Positions 56,227 to 64,000 of a stretch of 64,000 bases of DNA are shown here, piece after piece. How positions within the stretch are numbered: the stretch's first letter is position 1; each line of letters begins with the position of its first letter. The notes beneath the pieces were generated by a model. That model had not been told where the DNA came from, searched no databases, and saw only the letters and a program-made list of their open reading frames with translations. A program made the translations under genes and the position numbers. Source of the DNA: CAVTAV01 sp963732795. GTDB lineage: Bacteria; Pseudomonadota; Alphaproteobacteria; CAVTAV01. The stretch is taken from contig CAVTAV010000007.1 of NCBI GenBank assembly GCA_963732795.1, positions 62,001-126,000 on the forward strand, given 5' to 3'.

Positions 56227-57087
56227 ATGCAGTCGATCATCATTACCGCCGATGATTTCGGTTTTAGCGAAGAAATCAATGAGGCCGTCGAACGGGGCCA
56301 CCGCGACGGCGTCTTGAGCGCGGCGAGCCTGATGGTCTCCGCTCCGGCCGCCGAGGACGCCGTCGCCCGCGCCAAACGCCTGCCGAACCTCAGGGTCGGC
56401 CTTCACGTCGTGCTTGTCCAGGGCACGCCGACCTTGCCGCCCGAGGAGGTGGACGCCCTGGTCGGCCCGGACGGCCGTTTCCCGGACAATTTGACCGCCG
56501 CCGGGATTCGCTGGTTTTTCTCGCCCAGGGCGCGGCGGCAGCTTCGGCGCGAGGTCGCGGCCCAGTTCGCGGCATTTCGCGCCACCGGCCTCGATCTTGA
56601 TCATGTCAATGCCCACAACCATATGCATCTTCATCCAACGCTGCTGTCGGCGATTCTGGCAGAGCTTCGCGGGACCGAGAATGTGGGCGTGAGATTGCCC
56701 CGCGAGCCCCGCACCGCCTTCGACGACACGGCACCCGCCGGGGCCCGCGCCGCCGCGTTTTTGGAGCGCGGCATCATGGCTCCCTGGCTGGGATTGATGG
56801 AACGCCGGCTGAAGCGGCAAGGACTCAAATATAACAACTGGATCATGGGTTTGGCGGCAACCGGAAAGGTCGATGAAGAGACATTGTTGCAGTTCGTTGA
56901 CACTCTGCCCGAGGGAGTGATAGAGGTCTACTGCCATCCGGCCACGCGAGGACCCGGCGCGGTCGCCAGTCAACTGTCAGGCTACGGCAATGAAGGCGAA
57001 TTCGCTGCTCTGGTCAGCCGAAGGGTTCGGCAACGATTGGTTGAGAAGAACCTGCGAGTCGGCGGGTTCTCGGACATCCGTTTCTAA
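56227..57087 (+). CDS. hpnK: Hopanoid biosynthesis protein HpnK (YdjC-type deacetylase)
   Basis: The intact 286-aa protein has the YdjC/ChbG fold. It starts SIIITADDFGFSEEINEAVERGH with the metal-binding ADDFG, then LMVSAPAAEDAV, HLDHVNAHNHMHLHP-type sequence (LDLDHVNAHNHMHLHP, His ligands) and VIEVYCHPATRG. In the BHT cyclitol ether pathway HpnK deacetylates the GlcNAc group added by HpnI. It is divergent from hpnA. The dioxygenase gene follows after 110 bases. Confidence 0.92.
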   Translation: MQSIIITADDFGFSEEINEAVERGHRDGVLSAASLMVSAPAAEDAVARAKRLPNLRVGLHVVLVQGTPTLPPEEVDALVGPDGRFPDNLTAAGIRWFFSPRARRQLRREVAAQFAAFRATGLDLDHVNAHNHMHLHPTLLSAILAELRGTENVGVRLPREPRTAFDDTAPAGARAAAFLERGIMAPWLGLMERRLKRQGLKYNNWIMGLAATGKVDEETLLQFVDTLPEGVIEVYCHPATRGPGAVASQLSGYGNEGEFAALVSRRVRQRLVEKNLRVGGFSDIRF

Positions 57088-57196
57088 CCGGACCGACCAA
57101 GCCCCTCTTCCAGATTTGTGCGTTGCCACAATTTTTCCCCTTTTTGAAGGCAATTCTTGTCGCTCGGTACGCAACGAAAAAAAGAAGACTACGCAT

Positions 57197-58048
57197 ATGC
57201 TAAGCTCAAACGGAATGACGTTGCCGGAAAACGGCACGTATGTCGGGAAGCTCACGGAATCGAGCCTTTCCGACTTAGGAGGAGACACTCTTGAGAGCCG
57301 CCTCGAGCGGGACGGATACGTCCTGTTCCGCGGGGCCCTGCCGCGCGAGCTCGTGCTCGATCTGCGCGAGGCCTATTTCAAGCTGTTTCCGGAAGACCTG
57401 GTCAAGAACGGAGACCGCCGCACGGGCGAGTTCTCGGGTCATTTGCCCGAAGGCCTGCCGCGCCACGGCGTCGCCGGTCACCCGGCCCATGATTTCGTGC
57501 GAAGCGAGACCTTCAGGTCCTTCGCGGATCACCCCGCGTTCAAGCGGATCGCGGAGGGGCTGCTCGGCGGACCGGTCGAGCGCGTGCGCCGCACCCCCAT
57601 GCGCCATTTCATGAAGGGCCAGCAGATCGCGTCGCGCGCCCATGTCGACCGCACCTATATCGCGGGCGAGGGCAACGACGTGCTGACCCTGTGGGTTCCG
57701 CTGGGCGATTGCCCGGTGGATGCCGGCGGGCTAACTTATCTCGAGCGTTCCCATCATGACGTTTCGCTCGAGGAAGTCTCACGCGATGCCGCCCCGACCG
57801 ACCGACCGGACGACCGCCGTCCGATCACCCACGACCTCAAATGGCTCTCGGACGCGACCCATCGGCGTTGGCTGTTGGCGGATTATCGGGCGGGCGACGT
57901 GGTCGCTCACGTGCCCGGCATCGTCCATGCCTCGCTTGATCCCCAGAGCGATCTGATGCGGGTGTCCACGGATATCCGCTTCATCAGGCAGGGCACGGCG
58001 TGCGATCCCCGGTGGCTGCGGGACTGGTCGGCGGACGACGGTCACTGA
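57197..58048 (+). CDS. Phytanoyl-CoA dioxygenase (PhyH) family protein in hopanoid locus
   Basis: The intact 283-aa protein has the Fe(II)/2-oxoglutarate facial triad: HVD in ASRAHVDRTYIAG, the distal His in GIVHASLDPQSD, and the 2-oxoglutarate Arg in LMRVSTDIRF. It also has GYVLFRGALPRELVLDLREA, typical of PhyH N-termini, and WVPLGDCPVDAGGLTYLERSH. ATG 57197 follows an A/G-rich stretch. It ends 13 bases before hpnN, so it is probably cotranscribed with it. No standard hpn gene has this fold. Hydroxylation of a hopanoid ring or side chain, or of a lipid precursor, is an inference from location alone. Confidence 0.85.
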   Translation: MLSSNGMTLPENGTYVGKLTESSLSDLGGDTLESRLERDGYVLFRGALPRELVLDLREAYFKLFPEDLVKNGDRRTGEFSGHLPEGLPRHGVAGHPAHDFVRSETFRSFADHPAFKRIAEGLLGGPVERVRRTPMRHFMKGQQIASRAHVDRTYIAGEGNDVLTLWVPLGDCPVDAGGLTYLERSHHDVSLEEVSRDAAPTDRPDDRRPITHDLKWLSDATHRRWLLADYRAGDVVAHVPGIVHASLDPQSDLMRVSTDIRFIRQGTACDPRWLRDWSADDGH

Positions 58049-58061
58049 GCCGGCTGGGCCG

Positions 58062-60698
58062 TTGAGCAGGGGGGACGCCAACAAACTCGACGGGCTGTTC
58101 GTTGCCTTGGTGCGGCGCTGCGGCGCCCATCCCTGGCTCGCCCTTCTGGTGACGGTCGCGATAAGCGCCGGCATGACCTTCTATGCCGCCGGCCACCTGA
58201 CGGTCGATACCGACACCTATGTCCTGTTCCCGCGCGACGTGCCGTTCCTCGCCAATGAGGACCGGTTCGACGCGCTGTTTCCCGACCAGTCCGACCAGAT
58301 CCTGATCGTCATCGATGCCGATACGCTGGCCAAGGCCGAGGCGGCGTCCGACAAGCTGACCGCCCGGCTGGAGCAGCATCGCGACCTCTTTCCCTCGATC
58401 CAGCAGCCGAATGGCGGGCCGTTCTTCCGCCATGCCGGCCTCCTGTATGACTCGCCCGAGGAGCTCGACCGGCTGTCGAATGCCTTGAGCGAGGCGCAGC
58501 CCATGCTCGGAAGCCTCAGCACCAAGCCGGGCCTGATCGGCGTGCTGGACGTGGTCCGGCTGATATTCGGCGAAGGCAACGGAAATCTCGATCCGGCCCA
58601 AGTGAAGCCGTTCCTCGATCAGGTCTCCGCATCCTTGGAGCATGGTCTCGCGGGCAAGTCGGCGCGGATCGATTGGGGGTCGCTGTTTTCCGGGCAAGCG
58701 GGGCTCGACCGGGCGCCCGAATCGATGATCCTGGTGCGTCCGACCCTCGACAACGCGGACCTCACGCCCGGCGCTGCCGCGACGAATATGATCCGCGCCT
58801 CGGCCCGCGATCTCGGAATCACCGAGGCGAACGGCTACAAGGTCCGGCTCACCGGCTCGGTCGTGTTGTCGGACGAGGAATTCGCGACCGTGAAAACGGG
58901 AGCGGAGCGGGCGGGGATCGTCGCCGCCGTGCTGGTGGCCGTTCTCCTCGTGATTGCGCTTCGCTCCGCGATTCTGATTACTTCGGCCCTCGTCACCCTC
59001 GTCGCCGGATTGCTGACCACCATGGGCTGGGCGGCGCTCACGGTCGGCCAGCTCAACCTCATCTCGATCGCCTTCGCCGTGATGTTCATCGGCATCGGCA
59101 TCGATTTCGGTATCCAGTTCTGTATGCGGCTGAGGGAAGAGCGCCATTACCGGCGAGACCCCAAATCCGCCCTCGAAGCGACCGCCCGCGCGCTGGTCCG
59201 GCCGCTGCTGATCGCGGCGATCGCTACATCGGTCGGCTTCTTTTCTTTCCTTCCCACCGACTACCGGGGCGTCGCCGAGCTCGGCGTGATCGCCGGCGGC
59301 GGCATCATCATCGCCTTCCTGTTCACCTTGACCCTCCTGCCGGCGCTGGCCACGATCCTGCCGCCGCGCGACGAGGGCCGGCCGGTCGGCTACCGGCGCC
59401 TGAAGCCCTTCAACCAATGGCTGGTGCGCCGGCGGACCCTCGTGCTGACGGCCGCGGGCGTGGTGACGGTGGTCGCGTTGGCCGGGACGTTACGGCTCAA
59501 TTTCGATTTCGACCCGCTCCATCTCAAGAACCCCAATTCGGAAGGCATGTCGACGCTTGCGGATTTGATGAAGGATCCGCTCAACACGCCCTATACGATC
59601 GGTGCGGTCGCGGATTCGCCGGATCAGGCCAAGGCCCTGGCCGCCAAGCTGTCGGCGCTGCCCGAAGTCTCCATGACCATCAGCGCGCTCGATCTGATTC
59701 CCGGCGATCAGGCCGAGAAGCTCGCCACGCTCGACAATCTGAGCTTCCTTCTGGGCCCGGCGTTGACCTGCGGCGCGAACCATCCCGCGCCCAGCCAAGC
59801 CCAAATCAAATCCGCCGTCGCCGATGCCGATATGGCCGTGAAGGGATTTCTGAAGACTGCGGACTCGGCCATGCCGTTGCAGGCCACCGCGATCCGGCTC
59901 GATGCCGCGATCGACCGCCTCAAAAAGGCCGATCCCGCGACGCTCACCAAAATGTCCGGCGAGATCGAATCGGGCTTCGACGGCGTCTGCACCCTTCTCT
60001 CCCAGGCCCTCGACGCCAAGCCCGTCTCGCTCGACGACCTGCCGGCCGATTTCAAGCGAAGCTGGATCACCCCGGCCGGCCAATACCGCATCGACATCTA
60101 CCCGGAGAAGGACGCGTCCAATCCGAAGAACCTGATCGATTTCGTCGACGCCGTCCGCTCCGTCGCGCCTGAGGCTTCCGGCGCGCCGATCAGCATCTAC
60201 GAGACCAGCAAACTAATCATCCGCGCCTTCGCCACGGCGGCGGCCGTCGCGCTGATCGCCATCACGATTTTGCTGGCCTTCGCCTTGCGGCGCCTGTCGG
60301 ACATGTTGCGGGTGCTGGTGCCGCTGGTCCTGTCCATCGTCTGGACCATGGGCTTTATCGGTCTGGTCGGCCTGCCGCTCAATTTCGCGAATGTCATCGG
60401 ATTGCCGCTTCTCTTAGGGATCGGCGTGACCTTCCCGATCTATCTGGTCCATGCCTGGCGGCACGGCGAGGCGCATCTCCTGGCGGCGCCGGTGGCCCGC
60501 GCGGTGCTGTTCAGCGCGTTGACCACCCTCGCGTCGTTCGGGAGCCTGGCGATCTCGAACCATCCCGGCACGGCGAGTCTGGGCATGCTGCTGACAATCG
60601 CGCTCGGGCTTGCCCTGGTCTCGACCTTCGTGTTCCTGCCGGCGCTTCTCGGCAAGCCGCCGGTTACGAGCTCGCGAGCTTCTCCGCCTGAGTCTTGA
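58062..60698 (+). CDS. hpnN: Hopanoid RND transporter HpnN
   Basis: The intact 878-aa protein has an MMPL/RND layout: a first helix (ALLVTVAISAGMTFYAAGHL), a large periplasmic loop, a helix block (AGIVAAVLVAVLLVIALRSA; ALVTLVAGLLTTMGWAAL; ISIAFAVMFIGIGIDFGIQF), a second loop, and a final helix block ending near LVSTFVFLPALLG. The start is TTG 58062; no better in-frame ATG lies nearby. HpnN moves hopanoids to the outer membrane. It overlaps the 3' end of hpnM on the opposite strand by 35 bases. Confidence 0.93.
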   Translation: MSRGDANKLDGLFVALVRRCGAHPWLALLVTVAISAGMTFYAAGHLTVDTDTYVLFPRDVPFLANEDRFDALFPDQSDQILIVIDADTLAKAEAASDKLTARLEQHRDLFPSIQQPNGGPFFRHAGLLYDSPEELDRLSNALSEAQPMLGSLSTKPGLIGVLDVVRLIFGEGNGNLDPAQVKPFLDQVSASLEHGLAGKSARIDWGSLFSGQAGLDRAPESMILVRPTLDNADLTPGAAATNMIRASARDLGITEANGYKVRLTGSVVLSDEEFATVKTGAERAGIVAAVLVAVLLVIALRSAILITSALVTLVAGLLTTMGWAALTVGQLNLISIAFAVMFIGIGIDFGIQFCMRLREERHYRRDPKSALEATARALVRPLLIAAIATSVGFFSFLPTDYRGVAELGVIAGGGIIIAFLFTLTLLPALATILPPRDEGRPVGYRRLKPFNQWLVRRRTLVLTAAGVVTVVALAGTLRLNFDFDPLHLKNPNSEGMSTLADLMKDPLNTPYTIGAVADSPDQAKALAAKLSALPEVSMTISALDLIPGDQAEKLATLDNLSFLLGPALTCGANHPAPSQAQIKSAVADADMAVKGFLKTADSAMPLQATAIRLDAAIDRLKKADPATLTKMSGEIESGFDGVCTLLSQALDAKPVSLDDLPADFKRSWITPAGQYRIDIYPEKDASNPKNLIDFVDAVRSVAPEASGAPISIYETSKLIIRAFATAAAVALIAITILLAFALRRLSDMLRVLVPLVLSIVWTMGFIGLVGLPLNFANVIGLPLLLGIGVTFPIYLVHAWRHGEAHLLAAPVARAVLFSALTTLASFGSLAISNHPGTASLGMLLTIALGLALVSTFVFLPALLGKPPVTSSRASPPES

Positions 60699-61266
60699 GC
60701 CGGTCGATCAGCCCGTCGATACCATCCTTGGAAATCACGGAAGAGAATTGCGAGCGCCACAGGGCGAGCTGGCTGACCGAGCCTTCGAGATAGACATCGA
60801 TCACCTTGCCGTTGAGCATCCGGTATCCGAGGCTGACCGGCTTGCCGTCGCTCGGCACGATCTGGGTGTGAACGACCGAGGTGCCCCGGCCGCCGTCGGT
60901 GACGTCGCCGGTGACGAATTTCTCGCCGTCGAAGCTGTTGAACTGGTTTGCGTAGTTCGCCACGACCCAGGTCTTGAAGGCGGCGAGCACTTTGTCCTTG
61001 TCGGCCATGTCCAGCGACGTCCATTTCGCGCCGACGATCAGCCGCGCCATGAAATCGAGCGAGAAGGTGCCCTCAACCAGCGGCTCGATCTTGGCGGCCC
61101 GGCCCTTGAAGCCGAGCTCCTTGCCCTGCTTCATGGTCGCAAGCAAGCCGTCGTAGAAATGCTCGATCGTCGCCTTCGGCGTATCGGCCTCGGCCGCGAC
61201 GGCGGCAGGCGCGGCGGCGAGAAGGCCGACGATGAGGACTGCGAACAAACGTCTCAAGAAACCCAC
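60664..61266 (-). CDS. hpnM: Hopanoid-associated MlaC-like substrate-binding protein HpnM
   Basis: The intact 200-aa protein has a signal peptide (LRRLFAVLIVGLLAAAPAAVAA) and an MlaC/Ttg2D fold: TIEHFYDGLLATMKQG, FDFMARLIVGAKW-type segment (SLDFMARLIVGAKWTSL), FKTWVVANYANQF and VSLGYRMLNGKVIDVYLEG. MlaC proteins carry lipids through the periplasm; HpnM is the hopanoid-locus member. It converges with hpnN. Confidence 0.9.
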   Translation of the reverse strand: MGFLRRLFAVLIVGLLAAAPAAVAAEADTPKATIEHFYDGLLATMKQGKELGFKGRAAKIEPLVEGTFSLDFMARLIVGAKWTSLDMADKDKVLAAFKTWVVANYANQFNSFDGEKFVTGDVTDGGRGTSVVHTQIVPSDGKPVSLGYRMLNGKVIDVYLEGSVSQLALWRSQFSSVISKDGIDGLIDRLKTQAEKLASS

Positions 61267-61420
61267 TCCCGTCCAAAATTGACGACACTACCTATCAGGT
61301 CGGCGATCTTTCCGAAAGCGCAAGGCGTCTTACTCGCGCGCGTGCTTTCTGGGCCGCAACCGGGTACATATCGGGGCGTTCTACTAAGCCCTGCCTGAAC
61401 CCAGCCTTAACCGAACCTCC

Positions 61421-62582
61421 ATGACCGCGAGCCATCTCCTGCTTCATATCGTCGACGGAATCGTGCTGATTCCCGTCGCGGGGGGCAGCGTGTTCTCGGT
61501 TCTTTGCGTCATTGCGGCATTCCGGGTCGTGGCGGCGAGCCGGCAAGCATCCCCCGAGTTCACCCCACCCGTCAGCGTGCTGAAGCCGATCTACGGGATG
61601 GACCGGGAGCTCGAGGAAAATCTCCGGAGCTTCTGCGAGCAGGACTATCCCGATTTCGAGATCGTGCTGTCACTTCAGCGCGAGAACGATCCCGCGAGGC
61701 CGCTCCTGGAGCGGCTTCAGGCCGATTATCCCGAGCGGGTCACGCTCACCGTCCGCAACAGCGAGCCGGTGCTGAACGGCAAAATCCAGAACCTGATGAT
61801 CGGCCTCGATGCAGCCGGCCACGAGGTATTGGTGATCTCCGACAGCGATACCCGCGTGCCGCCGGATTACCTCAAGACGATCGTCGCGCCTCTGGCGGAT
61901 CCCAAGGTCGGTTATGTCTGCACACTCTATCGCATCGCGGAAGGGCGCAATCTCGCCGAGAGGCTGGAGCTTCTCACCATGAATTGCGATTTCGGCCCGA
62001 GCCTGCTCTTCACCTATTGGACCAATGCTGCCGTCTTCTGCCTCGGCGCCTCGACGGCGGTGCGCCGGGCCGATCTCGAGGCGACCGGCGGCATGGGCTC
62101 GCTCGCCGAATATCTGGTCGAGGACCAGGAGATGGGCCGCCGCCTCGCCGCCGCGGGCAAGCCCATGCGCTTCGTGCCCATGACCATCGATATGATCCCG
62201 GATTACGCCGATCTCGCGGCCTGGTGGCGGCATGTCGTCTATTGGGACCAGAACACGCGGGCGGCAAATCCGTCCGGCTTCGCGGCGACGGTCCTGATCC
62301 GCGCCGTGCCTTTCGCGCTTCTCTTTGCGGTTCTGACCGGCTTCTCGTGGATCGGCCTCGCCGTCGCTCGCCGCCGCCCTCGGCATCCGGATCGCCGCCG
62401 CCGCCGCCATCGCCGAAATCCTCCGCGACCAGGCGGCCTTGAAGGCGCTGTGGCTGCTTCCCTTGCGGGATCTGATCGGCCTCGCCTCCTGGGCGGCGGC
62501 GCTCCGCAAACGAACCTTCACCTGGCGCGGCCACGAATTCCGTCTCACCCGCGAAGGCCGCATCGTGCCGCGGGAGACATGA
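61421..62582 (+). CDS. hpnI: Hopanoid glycosyltransferase HpnI, one frame break
   Basis: The reconstructed protein is about 386 aa and resembles ceramide glucosyltransferase. An N-terminal membrane helix precedes the GT2 domain: PPVSVLKPIYGMDRELEENL, FCEQDYPDFEIVLSLQ, VLVISDSDTRVPPDYL (DxD) and YLVEDQEMGRRLAAAG. The frame changes near 62360; the restored tail has helices and ends RIVPRET at TGA 62580-62582. HpnI adds GlcNAc to bacteriohopanetetrol; HpnK then deacetylates it. It is 30 bases before hpnL. Confidence 0.92.
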
Positions 62583-62612
62583 GGTGACGGGCGCATTTCT
62601 CCGTCGTGCGAC

Positions 62613-63602
62613 ATGAAGCGCTTCACCACCATAGCCCTGATCGCCGGGGTGGCGCTTCTCGTCTGGATCCTGACTCAGACGGATCTCGGCGCGGCGGCGC
62701 GGATCGGGGTGAAGGTCGGCTGGCTCGGTGCGGCGGCGATCCTGGCGTTGTTCTGCGCGACCTGGCTGCCGGAGATCGTGGCCTTCGCCCTGCTGATGCC
62801 GCGCCGGGCGGTGACGCTTCGTTGGGTCTGGTCGGTCTGGCTGGTCAATATGGTCGGCGAGGCGTTCAACGTGCTGATGCCCATGGGTTCGCTCGGCGGC
62901 GAGCCGGTGAAGGGGCTGCTGTTGAAGCGCCATTACAAGGTGCCGCTGGCGGAAGCGACGTCATCTCTGGTCCTGATGCAGACCATGATGGGCATGGCGG
63001 AAGCGCCTTTCGCGCTGATCGGCGTGGTGCTGGTGCTGGGCGCCAATCTCCTGTCGCCCGAGATCGAGCGGGCCATGACGATCGGCGCGATCGTCCTCGC
63101 CGTTCTGATGACGCTCGCCCTTGTCGCGCTTCACCACCGCTGGCTCTCTATCGCGCTTCGGCGGCTCGAACGCTCGCGCTGGGGAGCGAAGCTCGCCAAG
63201 CTGATCGTGGCCTTGGACGATGTCGAGCAGCAGATGTTCGCTTTCGTCCGCCGCAATCCGGGGCGCTTTTCGACCGCGCTGGTGCTGTTCTTCCTCAATT
63301 GGGCCGGCGGCGCGCTGGAGGTCTGGCTGGTGCTCTATCTGATCGGCGCGCCGCAGAGCCTGGAGCATGCCTGGGTGATCGAATCGGCGATCGTCCTGGT
63401 CCGGTCCTCGACCTTCTTCATTCCGGCGCATCTCGGGTCGCTCGAAGCGATCACCGTGCTGGTCACCGCCGCTTTCACCGGCTCCAACGAGATCGGTTTG
63501 GCCCTCGCCCTGGTGCGGCGGGCGCGGGAGCTGTTCTGGTCGGCCCTCGGGCTCGGCGTCGGCGCTTGGTACAATTGGCGCGAGCCGGTGAGCGAAGCCT
63601 GA
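62613..63602 (+). CDS. hpnL: Hopanoid-associated membrane protein HpnL (flippase-like)
   Basis: The intact 329-aa protein has eight or more membrane helices of the lysylphosphatidylglycerol-synthase TM (UPF0104) type. Motifs are GEAFNVLMPMGSLGGEPVKGLLL (conserved PxGxxGGE-type loop), VRSSTFFIPAHLGSLEAITVLV and ELFWSALGLGVGAWYN. It probably flips or shuttles hopanoids across the inner membrane. It is the last plus-strand gene of the locus, followed by a convergent aminotransferase. Confidence 0.9.
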   Translation: MKRFTTIALIAGVALLVWILTQTDLGAAARIGVKVGWLGAAAILALFCATWLPEIVAFALLMPRRAVTLRWVWSVWLVNMVGEAFNVLMPMGSLGGEPVKGLLLKRHYKVPLAEATSSLVLMQTMMGMAEAPFALIGVVLVLGANLLSPEIERAMTIGAIVLAVLMTLALVALHHRWLSIALRRLERSRWGAKLAKLIVALDDVEQQMFAFVRRNPGRFSTALVLFFLNWAGGALEVWLVLYLIGAPQSLEHAWVIESAIVLVRSSTFFIPAHLGSLEAITVLVTAAFTGSNEIGLALALVRRARELFWSALGLGVGAWYNWREPVSEA

Positions 63603-63604
63603 CT

Positions 63605-64000
63605 TCAGAAGTGATTGCGGGCGTCTTCGAGCGCTGCGATCACCTGTCGGGCATCCGCCTCGGTCATGCTGGCGAAGACCGGCAGGCAGACATGGCGCGC
63701 GCAGAGATGTTCGGCCTGGTGCAGGTTCCCGGTATCGAGCGATGCGAAGACGGGGTGCTTGTGGAGCGGCGCCTCGTAGACCTCGCCGGAGCAATGCACC
63801 CCGTGCTCGGTCTTGAGAAAGGCCTTGAACGCCGCGCGGTCGACGCCGTCTGGCAGCATGGCGGGATATTTGTAGTAATTGGCGTGGCAATGGGGCGGCG
63901 CGGCGATCGGCTTCAAGACCAGATCGTTCTCGACCAGCGCGTCGTCGAAGATCGCGGCGATCTGGCGGCGGGCGGCGACCATGTCCTTGAGATGGGTGAG
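63605..64000 (-). CDS. DegT/DnrJ/EryC1/StrS-type aminotransferase, C-terminal part (5' end outside window)
   Basis: About 131 C-terminal residues are present, and the frame stays open to base 64000. Typical features of the sugar aminotransferase tail are CHANYYKYPAMLPDGVDR, FKAFLKTEHGVHCSGEVYEA, HLCARHVCLPVFASMTE and VIAALEDARNHF. It lacks the PLP-Lys region, which would lie outside. The family puts an amino group on nucleotide sugars. Proximity to hpnI and hpnL may be accidental; a role in lipid-sugar decoration is possible. Confidence 0.72.
   Translation of the reverse strand, partial: LTHLKDMVAARRQIAAIFDDALVENDLVLKPIAAPPHCHANYYKYPAMLPDGVDRAAFKAFLKTEHGVHCSGEVYEAPLHKHPVFASLDTGNLHQAEHLCARHVCLPVFASMTEADARQVIAALEDARNHF

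Noticed and set aside
57984..59417. Minus-strand frame of 477 aa
   Set aside because: It is antisense to hpnN, Gln/Arg/Asp-rich with no hydrophobic core or motif.
1..64000. CRISPR array or prophage
   Set aside because: No regularly spaced direct repeats and no phage structural, lysis or integrase genes were seen.

Overview
The window looks like chromosomal DNA of a GC-rich alphaproteobacterium. The evidence is the uniformly GC-rich coding sequence, a full hopanoid (hpn) locus that includes dxs and ispH, acyl-CoA dehydrogenases of the DmdC and AidB types, a DUF4188 protein, PmtA-type methyltransferase, and TonB receptors. I cannot fix the family. At least 20 genes carry single-base frame breaks, including essential purB and dxs, often in short base runs. 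The sequence is therefore probably an error-prone (long-read or MAG) assembly, and broken genes are annotated here as one gene each with the break positions given.

Layout. 1-1.9 kb: end of an MmgE/PrpD protein, a MobA-like nucleotidyltransferase and a lipoprotein. 1.9-6 kb: gentisate ring cleavage genes (minus) divergent from a bifunctional beta-oxidation enzyme (plus). 6-9 kb: DUF4188 protein, a histone-H1-like protein and an OFA-family MFS transporter. 9-14.5 kb: a compact minus-strand operon with overlapping stop/start codons that encodes an HppE-like (fosfomycin epoxidase family) cupin, a FomA-like kinase, a thymidylate-kinase-like protein, an iron-type alcohol dehydrogenase and a phosphonopyruvate decarboxylase, with a nucleotidyltransferase upstream. 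This is a phosphonate pathway that lacks a visible PEP mutase, and it is the most interesting part of the window. 14.7-21.7 kb: threonine aldolase, PmtA-like methyltransferase, a large TonB receptor divergent from an ECF sigma factor, and a TetR regulator.

21.7-22.9 kb: a possible small RNA with a strong terminator, then a tRNA-Leu(UAA) gene split in its anticodon loop by about 683 bp of AT-richer DNA that carries its own intact tRNA-Leu(UAA) and a small membrane protein. 22.9-28.9 kb: housekeeping genes (cinA-like, sfsA, map, radC, purB) and a Bcr/CflA-type exporter. 28.9-33.9 kb: a btuB-btuF-btuC-btuD vitamin B12 uptake operon under a cobalamin riboswitch. 34-41 kb: a beta-oxidation cluster (two acyl-CoA dehydrogenases, thiolase, bifunctional FadJ/FadB-like enzyme). 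41-43.8 kb: a His/Asp-rich lipoprotein, a DUF1453 membrane protein and a GMC oxidoreductase.

44-63.6 kb: the hopanoid locus. IspH and DXS supply C5 units; HpnD, HpnC and HpnE make squalene; Shc cyclises it; HpnH and HpnG build the side chain; HpnA, HpnB, HpnI and HpnK decorate it; HpnL, HpnM and HpnN handle transport. A PhyH-type dioxygenase lies directly before hpnN and could add a new hopanoid modification. The window ends inside a DegT-type aminotransferase.
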